From: CAZCCC01 sp964497245
GTDB lineage: Bacteria; Patescibacteriota; Patescibacteriia; Buchananbacterales; UBA6539
DNA: 45,535 nt
Assembly: GCA_964497245.1 (NCBI GenBank)
Contig: CAZCCC010000007.1
Location: 1-45,535, forward strand
Reading direction: 5' to 3'
Below, piece by piece: positions 1 through 6,541 of the stretch. Below the pieces are notes generated by a model. The model was not told the origin of the DNA. It made no database searches and was given only the letters and a program-made list of their open reading frames with translations. Both the position numbers and the translations under genes were made by a program. Positions within the stretch are counted from its first letter, which is position 1. Each line of letters begins with the position of its first letter.

Positions 1-63
1 CGTTTAGAATTTAAACACTGGCTCTTAAAAGCACTTTATTTAAAGCAAAATGAAGAATATTGA
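1..63 (+). CDS. C-terminal end of a truncated gene at the window edge
   Basis: Frame 1 is open from the first base to a TGA at 61-63 and reads as a plausible charged and aromatic protein tail ending in KALYLKQNEEY. The other two forward frames hit stops within the first dozen bases. The fragment is too short to name a family. It could be chance, but the composition looks coding and the bases after it switch to non-coding repeat-like sequence. Confidence 0.4.
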   Translation, partial: RLEFKHWLLKALYLKQNEEY

Positions 64-90
64 TTCTGAAATAATCTTTAGGCTCACAAA

Positions 91-110
91 TTACGCTTGT
101 GCTTTGTCTC
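91..110 (+). repeat. 20-nt intergenic direct repeat, copy 1
   Basis: TTACGCTTGTGCTTTGTCTC is found here and again, identical, at 2264-2283. Both copies follow a CTCA and lie in non-coding spacer, one on each side of the tRNA, broken phosphoribosyltransferase and methyltransferase block. Confidence 0.6.
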
Positions 111-145
111 CGCAGTAAGGTACGGAGTATTCTTATTACCTCACT

Positions 146-190
146 GGCTCAAAAATCCAAAAATGAAATTTTTGGATTTTACTCGCTTCG
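146..190 (+). repeat. Palindromic intergenic element, variant copy
   Basis: GGCTC is followed by a 13-bp perfect hairpin (AAAATCCAAAAAT at 152-164, loop GAA, ATTTTTGGATTTT at 168-180) and then ACTCGCT. The same frame, GGCTC - hairpin - ACTCGCT, recurs at 33940-33991 with a different hairpin sequence. It lies upstream of the tRNA-Ser gene. Confidence 0.5.
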
Positions 191-262
191 TTTTGTAATA
201 AACTAATATATCTAATTATGCCATAAAAATGAGGTAAACATGATCAAATTAATCTAATAGTA

Positions 263-380
263 AAGATTCCGTTCAAAACGGAGGGTTCGCATAGTGGTCT
301 AGTGCGCCTGCTTGGAGAGCAGGTATACCGCAAGGTATCGTGGGTTCAAATCCCACACCCTCCGTTTTGAACGGAATCTT
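263..380. repeat. Perfect 24-nt inverted repeat enclosing tRNA-Ser
   Basis: Positions 263-286 are the exact reverse complement of 357-380. The inner 7 bp form the tRNA acceptor stem; the outer 17 bp (AAGATTCCGTTCAAAAC and its complement) extend that helix without a mismatch. Pairing stops at the next base on each side (A262 against A381). The primary transcript would therefore be a tRNA on a 24-bp helix. Confidence 0.85.
280..364 (+). tRNA. tRNA-Ser (anticodon GGA)
   Basis: The acceptor stem is GGAGGGT/ACCCTCC with discriminator G364. The anticodon stem CCTGC/GCAGG holds the 7-nt loop TTGGAGA, giving anticodon GGA (reads UCC and UCU). A long variable arm (TATACC-GCAA-GGTATC) is typical of serine tRNAs, and the T arm is GTGGG-TTCAAAT-CCCAC. 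CCA is not encoded. The minus-strand reading frame across it (GVGFEPT...) is the usual false ORF seen opposite tRNA genes. Confidence 0.95.
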
Positions 381-551
381 AAAAAAATCTGCAAACATTT
401 TACAAATGGCGTTAATTAAAAAATTCCAAAGTAATCGTATAAAATATTCACTTAGGCTACCAATCAAAATCATTTTAGTAAATTAAAAAAATAATTTATA
501 CTCCACTTCAAACGACAAAATTAAAATTCAATTTAATGATTGAAAAGGCAT

Positions 552-1435
552 ATGGACAAATTAAGAAATATCCCGGAATCGGAATTTGAAACAATGAACC
601 CAGAATATCATTTTGAAGAAATCGCAGAAATTGAACAAGCGGTAGCTTCTTTAATAAGTCAACTAAAAGAAAAGATTAAAAATGGAGAATACGACACTTT
701 AATAAGTGACGATACTGGAGGTAGAATTCCAACATTAATTTTTTAAAAAATTATTAAAAGAAAAAGTCCCAATAAAAATATTAATACTTTTTTTATAGCC
801 AGCGGTAAAAGATATCTTCCAGAACCAAGTGATCTAAAAAAATACGATCAACTTTGTAATCATTTAAAAAAAATAACTAAAAAAACTAAAAAAGCTTTAA
901 TTCTAACTCAATTTATTTTTTCTGGAGAAACTTTAATTAGATTAGGAAGGGCTCTAAAAGATATTGGAATTAATAATTTTGATATAGCAACAATAGACAC
1001 CATGCCACACCCTGAAGATATTGATTCTTTAAAATGTCTTATAGGTTTAAGGAATGATCTATATATAGAAAGCACAGAGTATCATCATTTTCACGAAAAA
1101 CATGAAAAATTAAGCGGGGTAAGAAAAACAAAAAAATATTTGCCATTTCCACAAAGAGCAGATAGCGTCATAGAAAAAGACGGCAGGGAGCTTTCAGATG
1201 AAGAATGGAAGAAAATATTTGAAATAGAAGAAAATGATACACTAAAAATCATTGACGAAAAAACCAGTGATCAAAAAAAATAGTTAAATTTGAAAGAAGA
1301 TCAAATGCCCCAATAACCCGGAAAGAAAAAGATGAAATCCAAAAAAATATAAATTTTGCCCGCAAAGACATTGATTTGTTGGTAGATAAAGTAATATCTC
1401 AAGTTTGGCAAGGAAACAAACAAAAATCTGTTTAG
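552..1435 (+). pseudogene. Broken phosphoribosyltransferase-like gene
   Basis: One reading frame runs from ATG 552 to TAG 1281, interrupted by a TAA at 744-746 directly after DDTGGRIPTLIF, where a Lys/Arg codon would fit (AAA to TAA). It resumes in frame with KIIKRK and carries a PRPP-loop-like segment (LILTQFIFSGETL, about 898-936) and DIATIDT. At an A8 run (1273-1280) the frame must slip by one base to continue as IVKFERRSNAPITRKEKDEI and end at TAG 1433-1435. The layout resembles phosphoribosyltransferase-domain proteins that I recall as common in Parcubacteria. The TTG at 540 is a weaker start. Either this is a decayed gene or the two lesions are sequencing errors; the homopolymer slip is the more error-prone one. 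Confidence 0.7.
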
Positions 1436-1456
1436 TCTTTAAAATCAAATATTGCT

Positions 1457-2233
1457 ATGCAAAAATCACTTAAAGATAGTATACTTACATCAATGGACGG
1501 TTCTGATAAAGAAATTTTTTTATTTTTACCATATATTTTTCAGGATATTTGGGAAATTGGAACTGATCCAAAAATTATCATTAAACTAATAAATAAAAAT
1601 TTTAAAGATTGCCAAAACCTGAATGTTCTTGATTTAGGCTGTGGGAAAGGTGCAGTATCTATAAAAATTGCTCTGAAATTAGGCTGTAAATGCCATGGCA
1701 TAGATGCAATGCCTGAATTCATCAGCGAGGCTAACAAAAAAGCAAAAAAATATAAAGTCAAAAATCTTTGTAAATTTGAAATTGGAGATATAAGGGAAAT
1801 AATTTCTAAGTTATCTGTTTTTGACGTTATTATTCTTGGTTCAATTGGGCCTGTGTTTGGTGATTATTATGAGACATTGACCGAATTAAAGAAAAATTTA
1901 AAAAGCAACGGAATAATTATTATTGACGACGGATTTATTAAAGACAATGATCATTACAGTCACCCCCTTATTTTAAAAAAACAAAAAATTATTAAACAGA
2001 TAGATTCTTCCGGGATGAAATTGATAAAAAATTATATTATAAAAAAAGACAAAATAAAAAATTCCGACGATATTATTTTTTCAAAAATAAAAAAAAGATG
2101 TTTAGAACTTATTGAAAAACATCCTGATAAAAAAAATATATTTGAAGAATATTTAAAAAAGCAAATTCAAGAAAACGACGTACTTGAAAATAAAATTGTC
2201 TGTTCAACTTTTGTAATGAAGAGTATTGACTAA
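1457..2233 (+). CDS. Class I SAM-dependent methyltransferase
   Basis: This 258-residue protein has the glycine-rich SAM-binding motif I (NVLDLGCGKGA, residues about 56-66), the motif II acidic residue in HGIDAMPEF, a DI motif in IGDIREII, and a later strand rich in I and D (GIIIIDDGF). These define a Rossmann-fold methyltransferase. The substrate cannot be read from the sequence. It starts 21 bases after the end of the broken phosphoribosyltransferase gene, so the two may once have been co-transcribed. Lys and Ile content is very high, as expected for AT-rich coding DNA. The ORF is intact, unlike its neighbour. Confidence 0.8.
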   Translation: MQKSLKDSILTSMDGSDKEIFLFLPYIFQDIWEIGTDPKIIIKLINKNFKDCQNLNVLDLGCGKGAVSIKIALKLGCKCHGIDAMPEFISEANKKAKKYKVKNLCKFEIGDIREIISKLSVFDVIILGSIGPVFGDYYETLTELKKNLKSNGIIIIDDGFIKDNDHYSHPLILKKQKIIKQIDSSGMKLIKNYIIKKDKIKNSDDIIFSKIKKRCLELIEKHPDKKNIFEEYLKKQIQENDVLENKIVCSTFVMKSID

Positions 2234-2263
2234 AGCAAACTCTGGACTCATAAAGATGCTCAC

Positions 2264-2283
2264 TTACGCTTGTGCTTTGTCTC
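2264..2283 (+). repeat. 20-nt intergenic direct repeat, copy 2
   Basis: This copy is identical to 91-110. It lies in the 106-bp spacer between the convergent methyltransferase and znuB genes. The preceding bases (GCTCAC) also resemble the first copy (GCTCACAAA). Confidence 0.6.
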
Positions 2284-2339
2284 TGTAGCAAGCTGTAAAA
2301 TTATGCCGTTTGATGATTTCTTTGCTCGAAAACAAAAAA

Positions 2340-3146
2340 TTAACTTATTTTTTTCCAAAAAAAAGCCAGGGCAAAAAACAAAGCATTAATCATTACAATT
2401 GTCGCGCCTGCGGGACTGTCTAAAACATAAGAAAGAACAACGCCCGCCACTACAGAAACAAACGAAAACAAGCCGCCTAAAAACAGGGCGGTTTTAAAAT
2501 TTCGGGAAATCTGCAAAGCGGTAACAGCCGGCAAAATTAAAAGGGCCGAAACAAGCATAATACCTACCACCTTTATTGAAAGAACTACGGTAATTGCGGT
2601 TAAAACCGTAAGTAAATTATTTATAAAATTAATTTTGATGCCGGTAGTTTTTGCGTATTCCTCATCAAAAGTAGCTGAAAATAAATCCCAATAAAAAAAT
2701 ATAATGATTAAAAGAACAATGAAAGATAAAACAACAGACAAAACCGCTTCAGTGGTGCTAATTGCCAAAATATTACCAAAAAGATAGCTAAAAAGATCAA
2801 CATTAAATCCTCCTGAAAAACTTGCCAAAATTACACCACCGGCCACTCCCACAGCCGACACAATACCAATGGCCGCATCGCCATATATTCGCGCCTTTTC
2901 ACTTATTTTTAAAATCAAAATAGAGGCCAAGACGACTACCGGCACAGCAACATAAAAAGGATAAAATCCGAAAAAAAGCCCCAAAGCAATGGCACCAAAA
3001 CTTACATGTGAAAGCCCATCGCCAATCAGAGACATCTTGCGAAGAACTAAAAAAAGCCCCAAAGCAGAACAGGTAATCGCAACAAAAGATCCGGCAATAA
3101 AGGCTTTCTGGATAAATGAATATTGTAATATTTGAATAATTTCCAT
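2340..3146 (-). CDS. znuB: Zinc/manganese ABC transporter permease
   Basis: A 268-residue polytopic membrane protein of the ABC-3 (ZnuB/MntB) family. It has about eight hydrophobic segments, the FLVLRKMSLIGDGLSHVSFGAIALG region typical of the family near the N terminus (given here only to identify it by its GDGLSHVSFG core), and the IKVVGIMLVSALLILPAV stretch near the C terminus. I chose the ATG at 3146 (MEIIQILQYSF): it lies 1 bp after the znuC stop, whereas the longer frame to 3260 adds 38 residues that overlap znuC and look out of character. It forms the membrane channel for metal delivered by ZnuA and driven by ZnuC. Confidence 0.9.
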   Translation of the reverse strand: MEIIQILQYSFIQKAFIAGSFVAITCSALGLFLVLRKMSLIGDGLSHVSFGAIALGLFFGFYPFYVAVPVVVLASILILKISEKARIYGDAAIGIVSAVGVAGGVILASFSGGFNVDLFSYLFGNILAISTTEAVLSVVLSFIVLLIIIFFYWDLFSATFDEEYAKTTGIKINFINNLLTVLTAITVVLSIKVVGIMLVSALLILPAVTALQISRNFKTALFLGGLFSFVSVVAGVVLSYVLDSPAGATIVMINALFFALAFFWKKIS

Positions 3147-3147
3147 A

Positions 3148-3900
3148 TTATTTATGCTGGTGCCAAATGATATGTTTGTCGCTTTTTTCAAAACAAGAAT
3201 CAATCTCACCCGAAGGACAAAAATCAGATATCTTGCCAAAAAAAACCAATTTGCGATCAATATACAAAAGTTTGTTGGCGTATTGTCCTACATAACCGGT
3301 GTCATGAGTAATAAGAATGATTGTTGTTTTCATTCGGCTGTTTAATTCTTTAAGTCTGACAAAAAACCTTTCTCTTGAATCTGGATCAAGTGCAGTGGAC
3401 GGCTCGTCTAAAATTAATATTTCCGGATTGCAGGCAAGAGCCCGGGCAAGCAAAACTTTTTGCTGTTGCCCGCCGGAAAGCTGAGAAATCAACTTTTCTT
3501 TAAGATTGATTATTCCCAAACTTTCAAGCAGTCCGTCAATTTTTTGCCAGTCATCCTTGCTGATTTTTTTTGGCCACTTTTTGCCTGATAAAATTCCAAG
3601 AGAAACCACCTCTTTCACACTGGCCGGAAAAAGCGGATTAATACCGGTATGCTTTTGAGGAAGATAACCGATTTTTTGAAAATTTCTAAAATACTTTATA
3701 TCTTGGCCTAAAAGCAAAATTTTTCCCTGATAAGCTGTTAAAAGTCCCAAAATCGTTTTGGCAAGAGTTGTTTTCCCGCTTCCGTTGGGACCGACAAGTC
3801 CGACAAAATCGCCCTTTTCAATTTGACAAGAGATATTGCTAATGGCATCAACTGCGCCATAACGAACAGATATATTTTTTATATCAATAATTACACTCAT
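3148..3900 (-). CDS. znuC: Zinc/manganese ABC transporter ATP-binding protein
   Basis: A 250-residue ABC ATPase with Walker A GPNGSGKTT, Q-loop region GYLPQKHTGINP, signature LSGGQQQKVLLARAL, Walker B ILILDEPSTALD and the switch His in ITHD. The GYLPQ(K/R) and FPASVKEVV wording is typical of metal-uptake ABC-3 ATPases. It sits between znuA (2 bp upstream) and znuB (1 bp downstream), so the three are surely one operon. The C terminus (DKHIIWHQHK) is His-containing, which may be chance or a metal-sensing tail as in some ZnuC proteins. Confidence 0.93.
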   Translation of the reverse strand: MSVIIDIKNISVRYGAVDAISNISCQIEKGDFVGLVGPNGSGKTTLAKTILGLLTAYQGKILLLGQDIKYFRNFQKIGYLPQKHTGINPLFPASVKEVVSLGILSGKKWPKKISKDDWQKIDGLLESLGIINLKEKLISQLSGGQQQKVLLARALACNPEILILDEPSTALDPDSRERFFVRLKELNSRMKTTIILITHDTGYVGQYANKLLYIDRKLVFFGKISDFCPSGEIDSCFEKSDKHIIWHQHK

Positions 3901-3902
3901 AA

Positions 3903-4883
3903 TTATTTAGAACAATCAAGTCCCAAGGAAATATTTTTTAAATTTTTTTCCATAATTGAAATGAAAGTTTCACCCGCCTCGTAATCCTCTTTTGTTAAAT
4001 TTTCTCCATTGTTTAATAAGAGTAATTCCGCGTTAGTCTCATTTGCCAAAGTCTCGGCAACTTTAGGGCTGGTTAATTCTTCATAAAAAATGTGACTGAT
4101 ATTTTCTTGTCTTATTTGTTTAACCAAATCAATCATCTCTTTGGCAGTCGGTTCAGAATCCGGAGAAAATCCCCTTGCCGATACATACTTTAGACCATAT
4201 CTTTTTGTCAGATAACCAAAAGCATAATGACCGCCATAAATAATTTTTTTTGATTCACAAAAAGCGATGGTATTTTTATAAACATTGTCTAATTCAATAA
4301 ACTTGGATTTATATCTGTCAAAATTGTCCTGGTAATATTGGGCATTTTGAGGGTCAACTTCTAAAAAAGCCTTAACAATATTTTCCGCCATTATTTGAGC
4401 ATTGGCAAAATCTAACCAAATATGGGGGTCAACTCCGCTATAATTATGATCGTGGTTATCTTCGTGATTATCAGCTTCTTCGTGGTCATGTTTATGGTAA
4501 TAATCATGATTATATTCTTGCATTATTTCAACACCAATACTTGCATTAACAATTTTTACTTTTTTATTAATACTTTTGATAATGTCATGAGCCCAGGGCT
4601 CCATAAATTCGCCGGTATAGATAAAAATCTCGGCGTTATTAATTTTAGCAATATCACTTGGCTTGGGTTCATATGCGTGTGGCTCCACTCCGGGCGGAAG
4701 CAATAATAAAACATCAACCTTATCTCCACCTATTTCTTTGGCAAAATCATATTGCGGAAAAAGAGTTGTTACAACCAATATTTTTTCAGACTCAACGTCT
4801 ATCTTTGGCGAATAATTAAGCAAAATAGCAGCTCCAAATCCGATAATTGCAATAACTGCAAGGGCAAATAATATTTTTTTCAT
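3903..4883 (-). CDS. znuA: Zinc/manganese-binding ABC transporter substrate protein
   Basis: This is a cluster A-I metal-binding protein of about 326 residues. The start MKKILFALAVIAIIG at 4883 begins a clear signal or anchor segment and lies 11 bp after the fur stop; the longer frame to 4916 would run into fur. Metal-ligand motifs are visible: PPGVEPHAYEPKPSD, VDPHIWLDF, IYGGHYAFGYL and an acidic residue in FYEELTSPK. Between the first two lies a His/Asp-rich loop (HDYYHKHDHEEADNHEDNH) typical of zinc-binding ZnuA proteins and absent from most manganese-specific ones. It should capture Zn(II) outside the membrane and pass it to ZnuB. Confidence 0.92.
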   Translation of the reverse strand: MKKILFALAVIAIIGFGAAILLNYSPKIDVESEKILVVTTLFPQYDFAKEIGGDKVDVLLLLPPGVEPHAYEPKPSDIAKINNAEIFIYTGEFMEPWAHDIIKSINKKVKIVNASIGVEIMQEYNHDYYHKHDHEEADNHEDNHDHNYSGVDPHIWLDFANAQIMAENIVKAFLEVDPQNAQYYQDNFDRYKSKFIELDNVYKNTIAFCESKKIIYGGHYAFGYLTKRYGLKYVSARGFSPDSEPTAKEMIDLVKQIRQENISHIFYEELTSPKVAETLANETNAELLLLNNGENLTKEDYEAGETFISIMEKNLKNISLGLDCSK

Positions 4884-4894
4884 AAACTTATAAT

Positions 4895-5311
4895 TCAGAC
4901 TTGACATTTTTGGCAATAGCCATAAAACTCAAGCGAATGATTAATTATATTAAAATTTTTTTGTTTGGCAATTTGTTTTTCTTGCTTTTTCAATTGGTTT
5001 GTAATTTTTACCTTTTCTATTCTGTTACAGCTAAGACAAAGAAGATGATGATGATGATGATGATCTTTGGGTATTTCGTAATAATCTGTCCCGGAAATGG
5101 TATTTTTTATAATAATTCCGCTTTTGGTTAAAAATTGAAGTTCGCGATAAATTGTGGAACGGTTTGGATTGATTTTTATGTCATTTAACTTTTCAATTAA
5201 TCCCGCTTTTGATAAAAAACAATGATTTTCAGATAAAATAATAATAATCGCCTTTTTAATTTTAGTTAAGCGGCCAACGGAAAAAGATTTGTTTTTATTG
5301 ATTTTATTCAT
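4895..5311 (-). CDS. zur: Fur-family metal regulator, probably zinc-responsive (Zur)
   Basis: A 138-residue Fur-family protein. It has a winged-helix N-terminal half (SKAGLIEKLNDIKINPNRSTIYREL region with the NRSTIYREL recognition helix, residues 50-58), a run of six His at 84-89, and two CxxC pairs (C92/C95 and C133/C136) for the structural zinc. As first gene of the zur-znuA-znuC-znuB operon it most likely represses the operon when zinc is plentiful. The Zur rather than Fur call rests on this context. A palindromic operator lies about 10 bp upstream of its start, implying autoregulation. Six consecutive His is more than the family's usual HHH(H) motif. Confidence 0.88.
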   Translation of the reverse strand: MNKINKNKSFSVGRLTKIKKAIIIILSENHCFLSKAGLIEKLNDIKINPNRSTIYRELQFLTKSGIIIKNTISGTDYYEIPKDHHHHHHLLCLSCNRIEKVKITNQLKKQEKQIAKQKNFNIINHSLEFYGYCQKCQV

Positions 5312-5320
5312 AATTTTTAT

Positions 5321-5335
5321 TGCAACATTGTTGCA
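5321..5335. promoter_or_regulatory. Probable Zur operator
   Basis: TGCAAC-ATT-GTTGCA is a perfect 6-bp inverted repeat with a 3-bp spacer, 10 bp upstream of the zur start codon. On the minus strand it is preceded immediately by TTATTATAAA, a likely -10 element, so a bound repressor would cover the transcription start. Assignment to Zur is by position and symmetry only. Confidence 0.65.
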
Positions 5336-5496
5336 TTTATAATAACAAAAATATTTATTAAAATCAATACCAGCCCACCAACATATCTATTCTGAAAGAC
5401 AACATGAATTAAAAAAATTCCCCACACCAAATCTTTTTCGGGATAAGTGCGGGGATAGAAGTCAAAAAAGGATACAGGGACTGCAAAGCCCTGAGA

Positions 5497-5520
5497 AGCA
5501 AAGCGCCTAAGCGCTTTGCT
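5497..5520. terminator. Hairpin at the end of cassette copy B
   Basis: AGCAAAGCGC-CTAA-GCGCTTTGCT is a perfect 10-bp hairpin spanning the TAG stop (5507-5509) of the cassette gene. No U-run follows on the minus strand, so it may act as an RNA 3' stabiliser or weak terminator rather than a classical intrinsic terminator. Confidence 0.4.
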
Positions 5521-5866
5521 TGCGGCGGAGCAACCGACAGCTACCGCCAAAGCCGCGGCCGAGCGAGCCCCAGCCCTTAGCCCAGAGGTCACCGAGCCAG
5601 TCGACGTAGGCCACGACCTCGGGGAGGTCAGAGTTGCGCCAGTCTGGAAAGACAAAAATCTTGCCCCGAAGAGCTTCTGGGATTTCCTCCTGGTGATCCA
5701 AAAGGTGTTGGCCGTCGTCCTGGCCGAGGGGAGCCTTCATCTCTTTGGCACGCTCTACTATCGTGTGACCGACTACCGATTTCTCGTCTCCACGAAGGAA
5801 TCCGAGAATCTCGTAGGTACGACCGGCAATAGTCATCTCGGTTGGCAAAACATCTTGATTTGACAT
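5507..5866 (-). CDS. GC-rich cassette protein, copy B (N-terminally short)
   Basis: A 119-residue protein of unknown function starting MSNQDVLPTEMTIAGRTYEI, with a good ribosome site (AGGAGA, 5873-5878). Its core, TYEILGFLRGDEKSVVGHT and the following EIPEALRGK region, is almost identical to copy A at 5892-6392 but lacks copy A's first 40 residues. The C terminus is intact and ends RLLRRKQSA. I recall many Parcubacteria genomes carrying multi-copy genes with this core and an RLLRRK-like end, but no function is known to me. The segment is conspicuously GC-rich next to AT-rich neighbours. Antisense frames covering it are shadows. Confidence 0.65.
   Translation of the reverse strand: MSNQDVLPTEMTIAGRTYEILGFLRGDEKSVVGHTIVERAKEMKAPLGQDDGQHLLDHQEEIPEALRGKIFVFPDWRNSDLPEVVAYVDWLGDLWAKGWGSLGRGFGGSCRLLRRKQSA
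5661..5841. repeat. Tandem 181-bp near-identical repeat, copy 1
   Basis: This segment matches 6061-6241 at 180 of 181 positions by eye (the only difference is G5806 against A6206), exactly 400 bp apart. Similarity continues at lower identity toward about 5519, so the whole cassette is duplicated and only the core has stayed uniform. Confidence 0.9.
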
Positions 5867-5891
5867 AACAATTCTCCTATTGATTGAATTT

Positions 5892-6392
5892 TCATCTAAA
5901 GTTACTGTTAACTGGACTTGCGGCGGAGCAACCGATCGTTACGTCAAAGACGACGTCGAGCCAGTTCCAACTCAGAAGCCAACGGCCACCGAACCAGAAG
6001 ACGCAGGCCACGCACTCGGGGCGGTGAGAATTGCGCCAATTTGGAAAGACGAAGAAGACCTTGCCCCGAAGAGCTTCTGGGATTTCCTCCTGGTGATCCA
6101 AAAGGTGTTGGCCGTCGTCCTGGCCGAGGGGAGCCTTCATCTCTTTGGCACGCTCTACTATCGTGTGACCGACTACCGATTTCTCGTCTCCACGAAGGAA
6201 TCCGAAAATCTCGTAGGTACGACCGGCAATAGTCATCTCGGATGGTAGCAGCTTGCCTTCAACAATCCTCTGAAGACTATCAGCCACAACATCTGGATCT
6301 AAAGTTCCTTCCATTACCCGACGAATGACTTCCCACCAACGTTTGGTGATTTTGCCAAGGGCGTCGTTTGCGACAACATGTTTCGTCGTCAT
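5892..6392 (-). CDS. GC-rich cassette protein, copy A, with a frameshifted C terminus
   Basis: A 166-residue protein with strong ribosome site AGGAGG (6401-6406). The N-terminal module (ALGKITKRWWEVIRRVMEG, then DPDVVADSLQRIVEG) and the core shared with copy B belong to a multi-copy family I recall from Parcubacteria; no function is known to me. Near 5940-5950 the frame shifts: reading one base over gives NDRLLRRKSS and a stop at 5908-5910, which aligns column for column with copy B's GSCRLLRRKQSA. The native frame instead ends TIGCSAASPVNSNFR. So one base has probably been lost and the tail is altered. Transcription probably starts at the promoter at 6466-6493 and runs on into copy B. Confidence 0.65.
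   Translation of the reverse strand: MTTKHVVANDALGKITKRWWEVIRRVMEGTLDPDVVADSLQRIVEGKLLPSEMTIAGRTYEIFGFLRGDEKSVVGHTIVERAKEMKAPLGQDDGQHLLDHQEEIPEALRGKVFFVFPNWRNSHRPECVACVFWFGGRWLLSWNWLDVVFDVTIGCSAASPVNSNFR
6061..6241. repeat. Tandem 181-bp near-identical repeat, copy 2
   Basis: Partner of 5661-5841 with a single mismatch at 6206. It lies inside cassette gene copy A. Confidence 0.9.
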
Positions 6393-6439
6393 AATAACAA
6401 CCTCCTATCTTTGGTTTACCCCAACCATTCGGAGCAGTT

Positions 6440-6456
6440 TCAGGACGGTATCCTGA
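6440..6456. promoter_or_regulatory. Leader hairpin of the cassette transcript
   Basis: TCAGGA-CGGTA-TCCTGA is a perfect 6-bp hairpin between the -10 element (6466-6471) and the ribosome site of cassette copy A. It would form near the 5' end of the mRNA. Confidence 0.4.
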
Positions 6457-6465
6457 TAACACTGC

Positions 6466-6493
6466 AATATACCACAAATGGATATTTTGTCAA
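6466..6493 (-). promoter_or_regulatory. Sigma70-type promoter for the cassette genes
   Basis: On the minus strand TTGACA (6488-6493) and TATATT (6466-6471) are separated by 16 bp. It drives toward cassette copy A. The upstream edge abuts the terminator of the preceding dsbA-like gene, so the cassette appears to be an independent unit. Confidence 0.65.
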
Positions 6494-6495
6494 GC

Positions 6496-6525
6496 AAAAA
6501 ACCGCCAGCATGCTGGCGGTTTTTT
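6496..6525 (-). terminator. Intrinsic terminator after the DsbA-like gene
   Basis: AAAAAACCGCCAGCA and TGCTGGCGGTTTTTT form a perfect 15-bp palindromic stem with A- and U-runs on both sides. It starts about 16 bp after the stop codon of the minus-strand gene at 6542 and could work in both directions. Confidence 0.9.
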
Positions 6526-6541
6526 AATATTTATGAGAATA

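Noticed and set aside
273..473. 66-residue minus-strand frame containing GVGFEPT
   Set aside because: It is the translation opposite the tRNA-Ser gene; this peptide pattern is a well-known false gene call.
4901..5131. Plus-strand frame with a run of Met
   Set aside because: It is the antisense of the six-His codons of the Fur-family gene.
5516..6248. Two long plus-strand frames over the cassette genes
   Set aside because: Antisense shadows of the duplicated GC-rich genes, lacking ribosome sites; their similarity to each other only reflects the DNA duplication.
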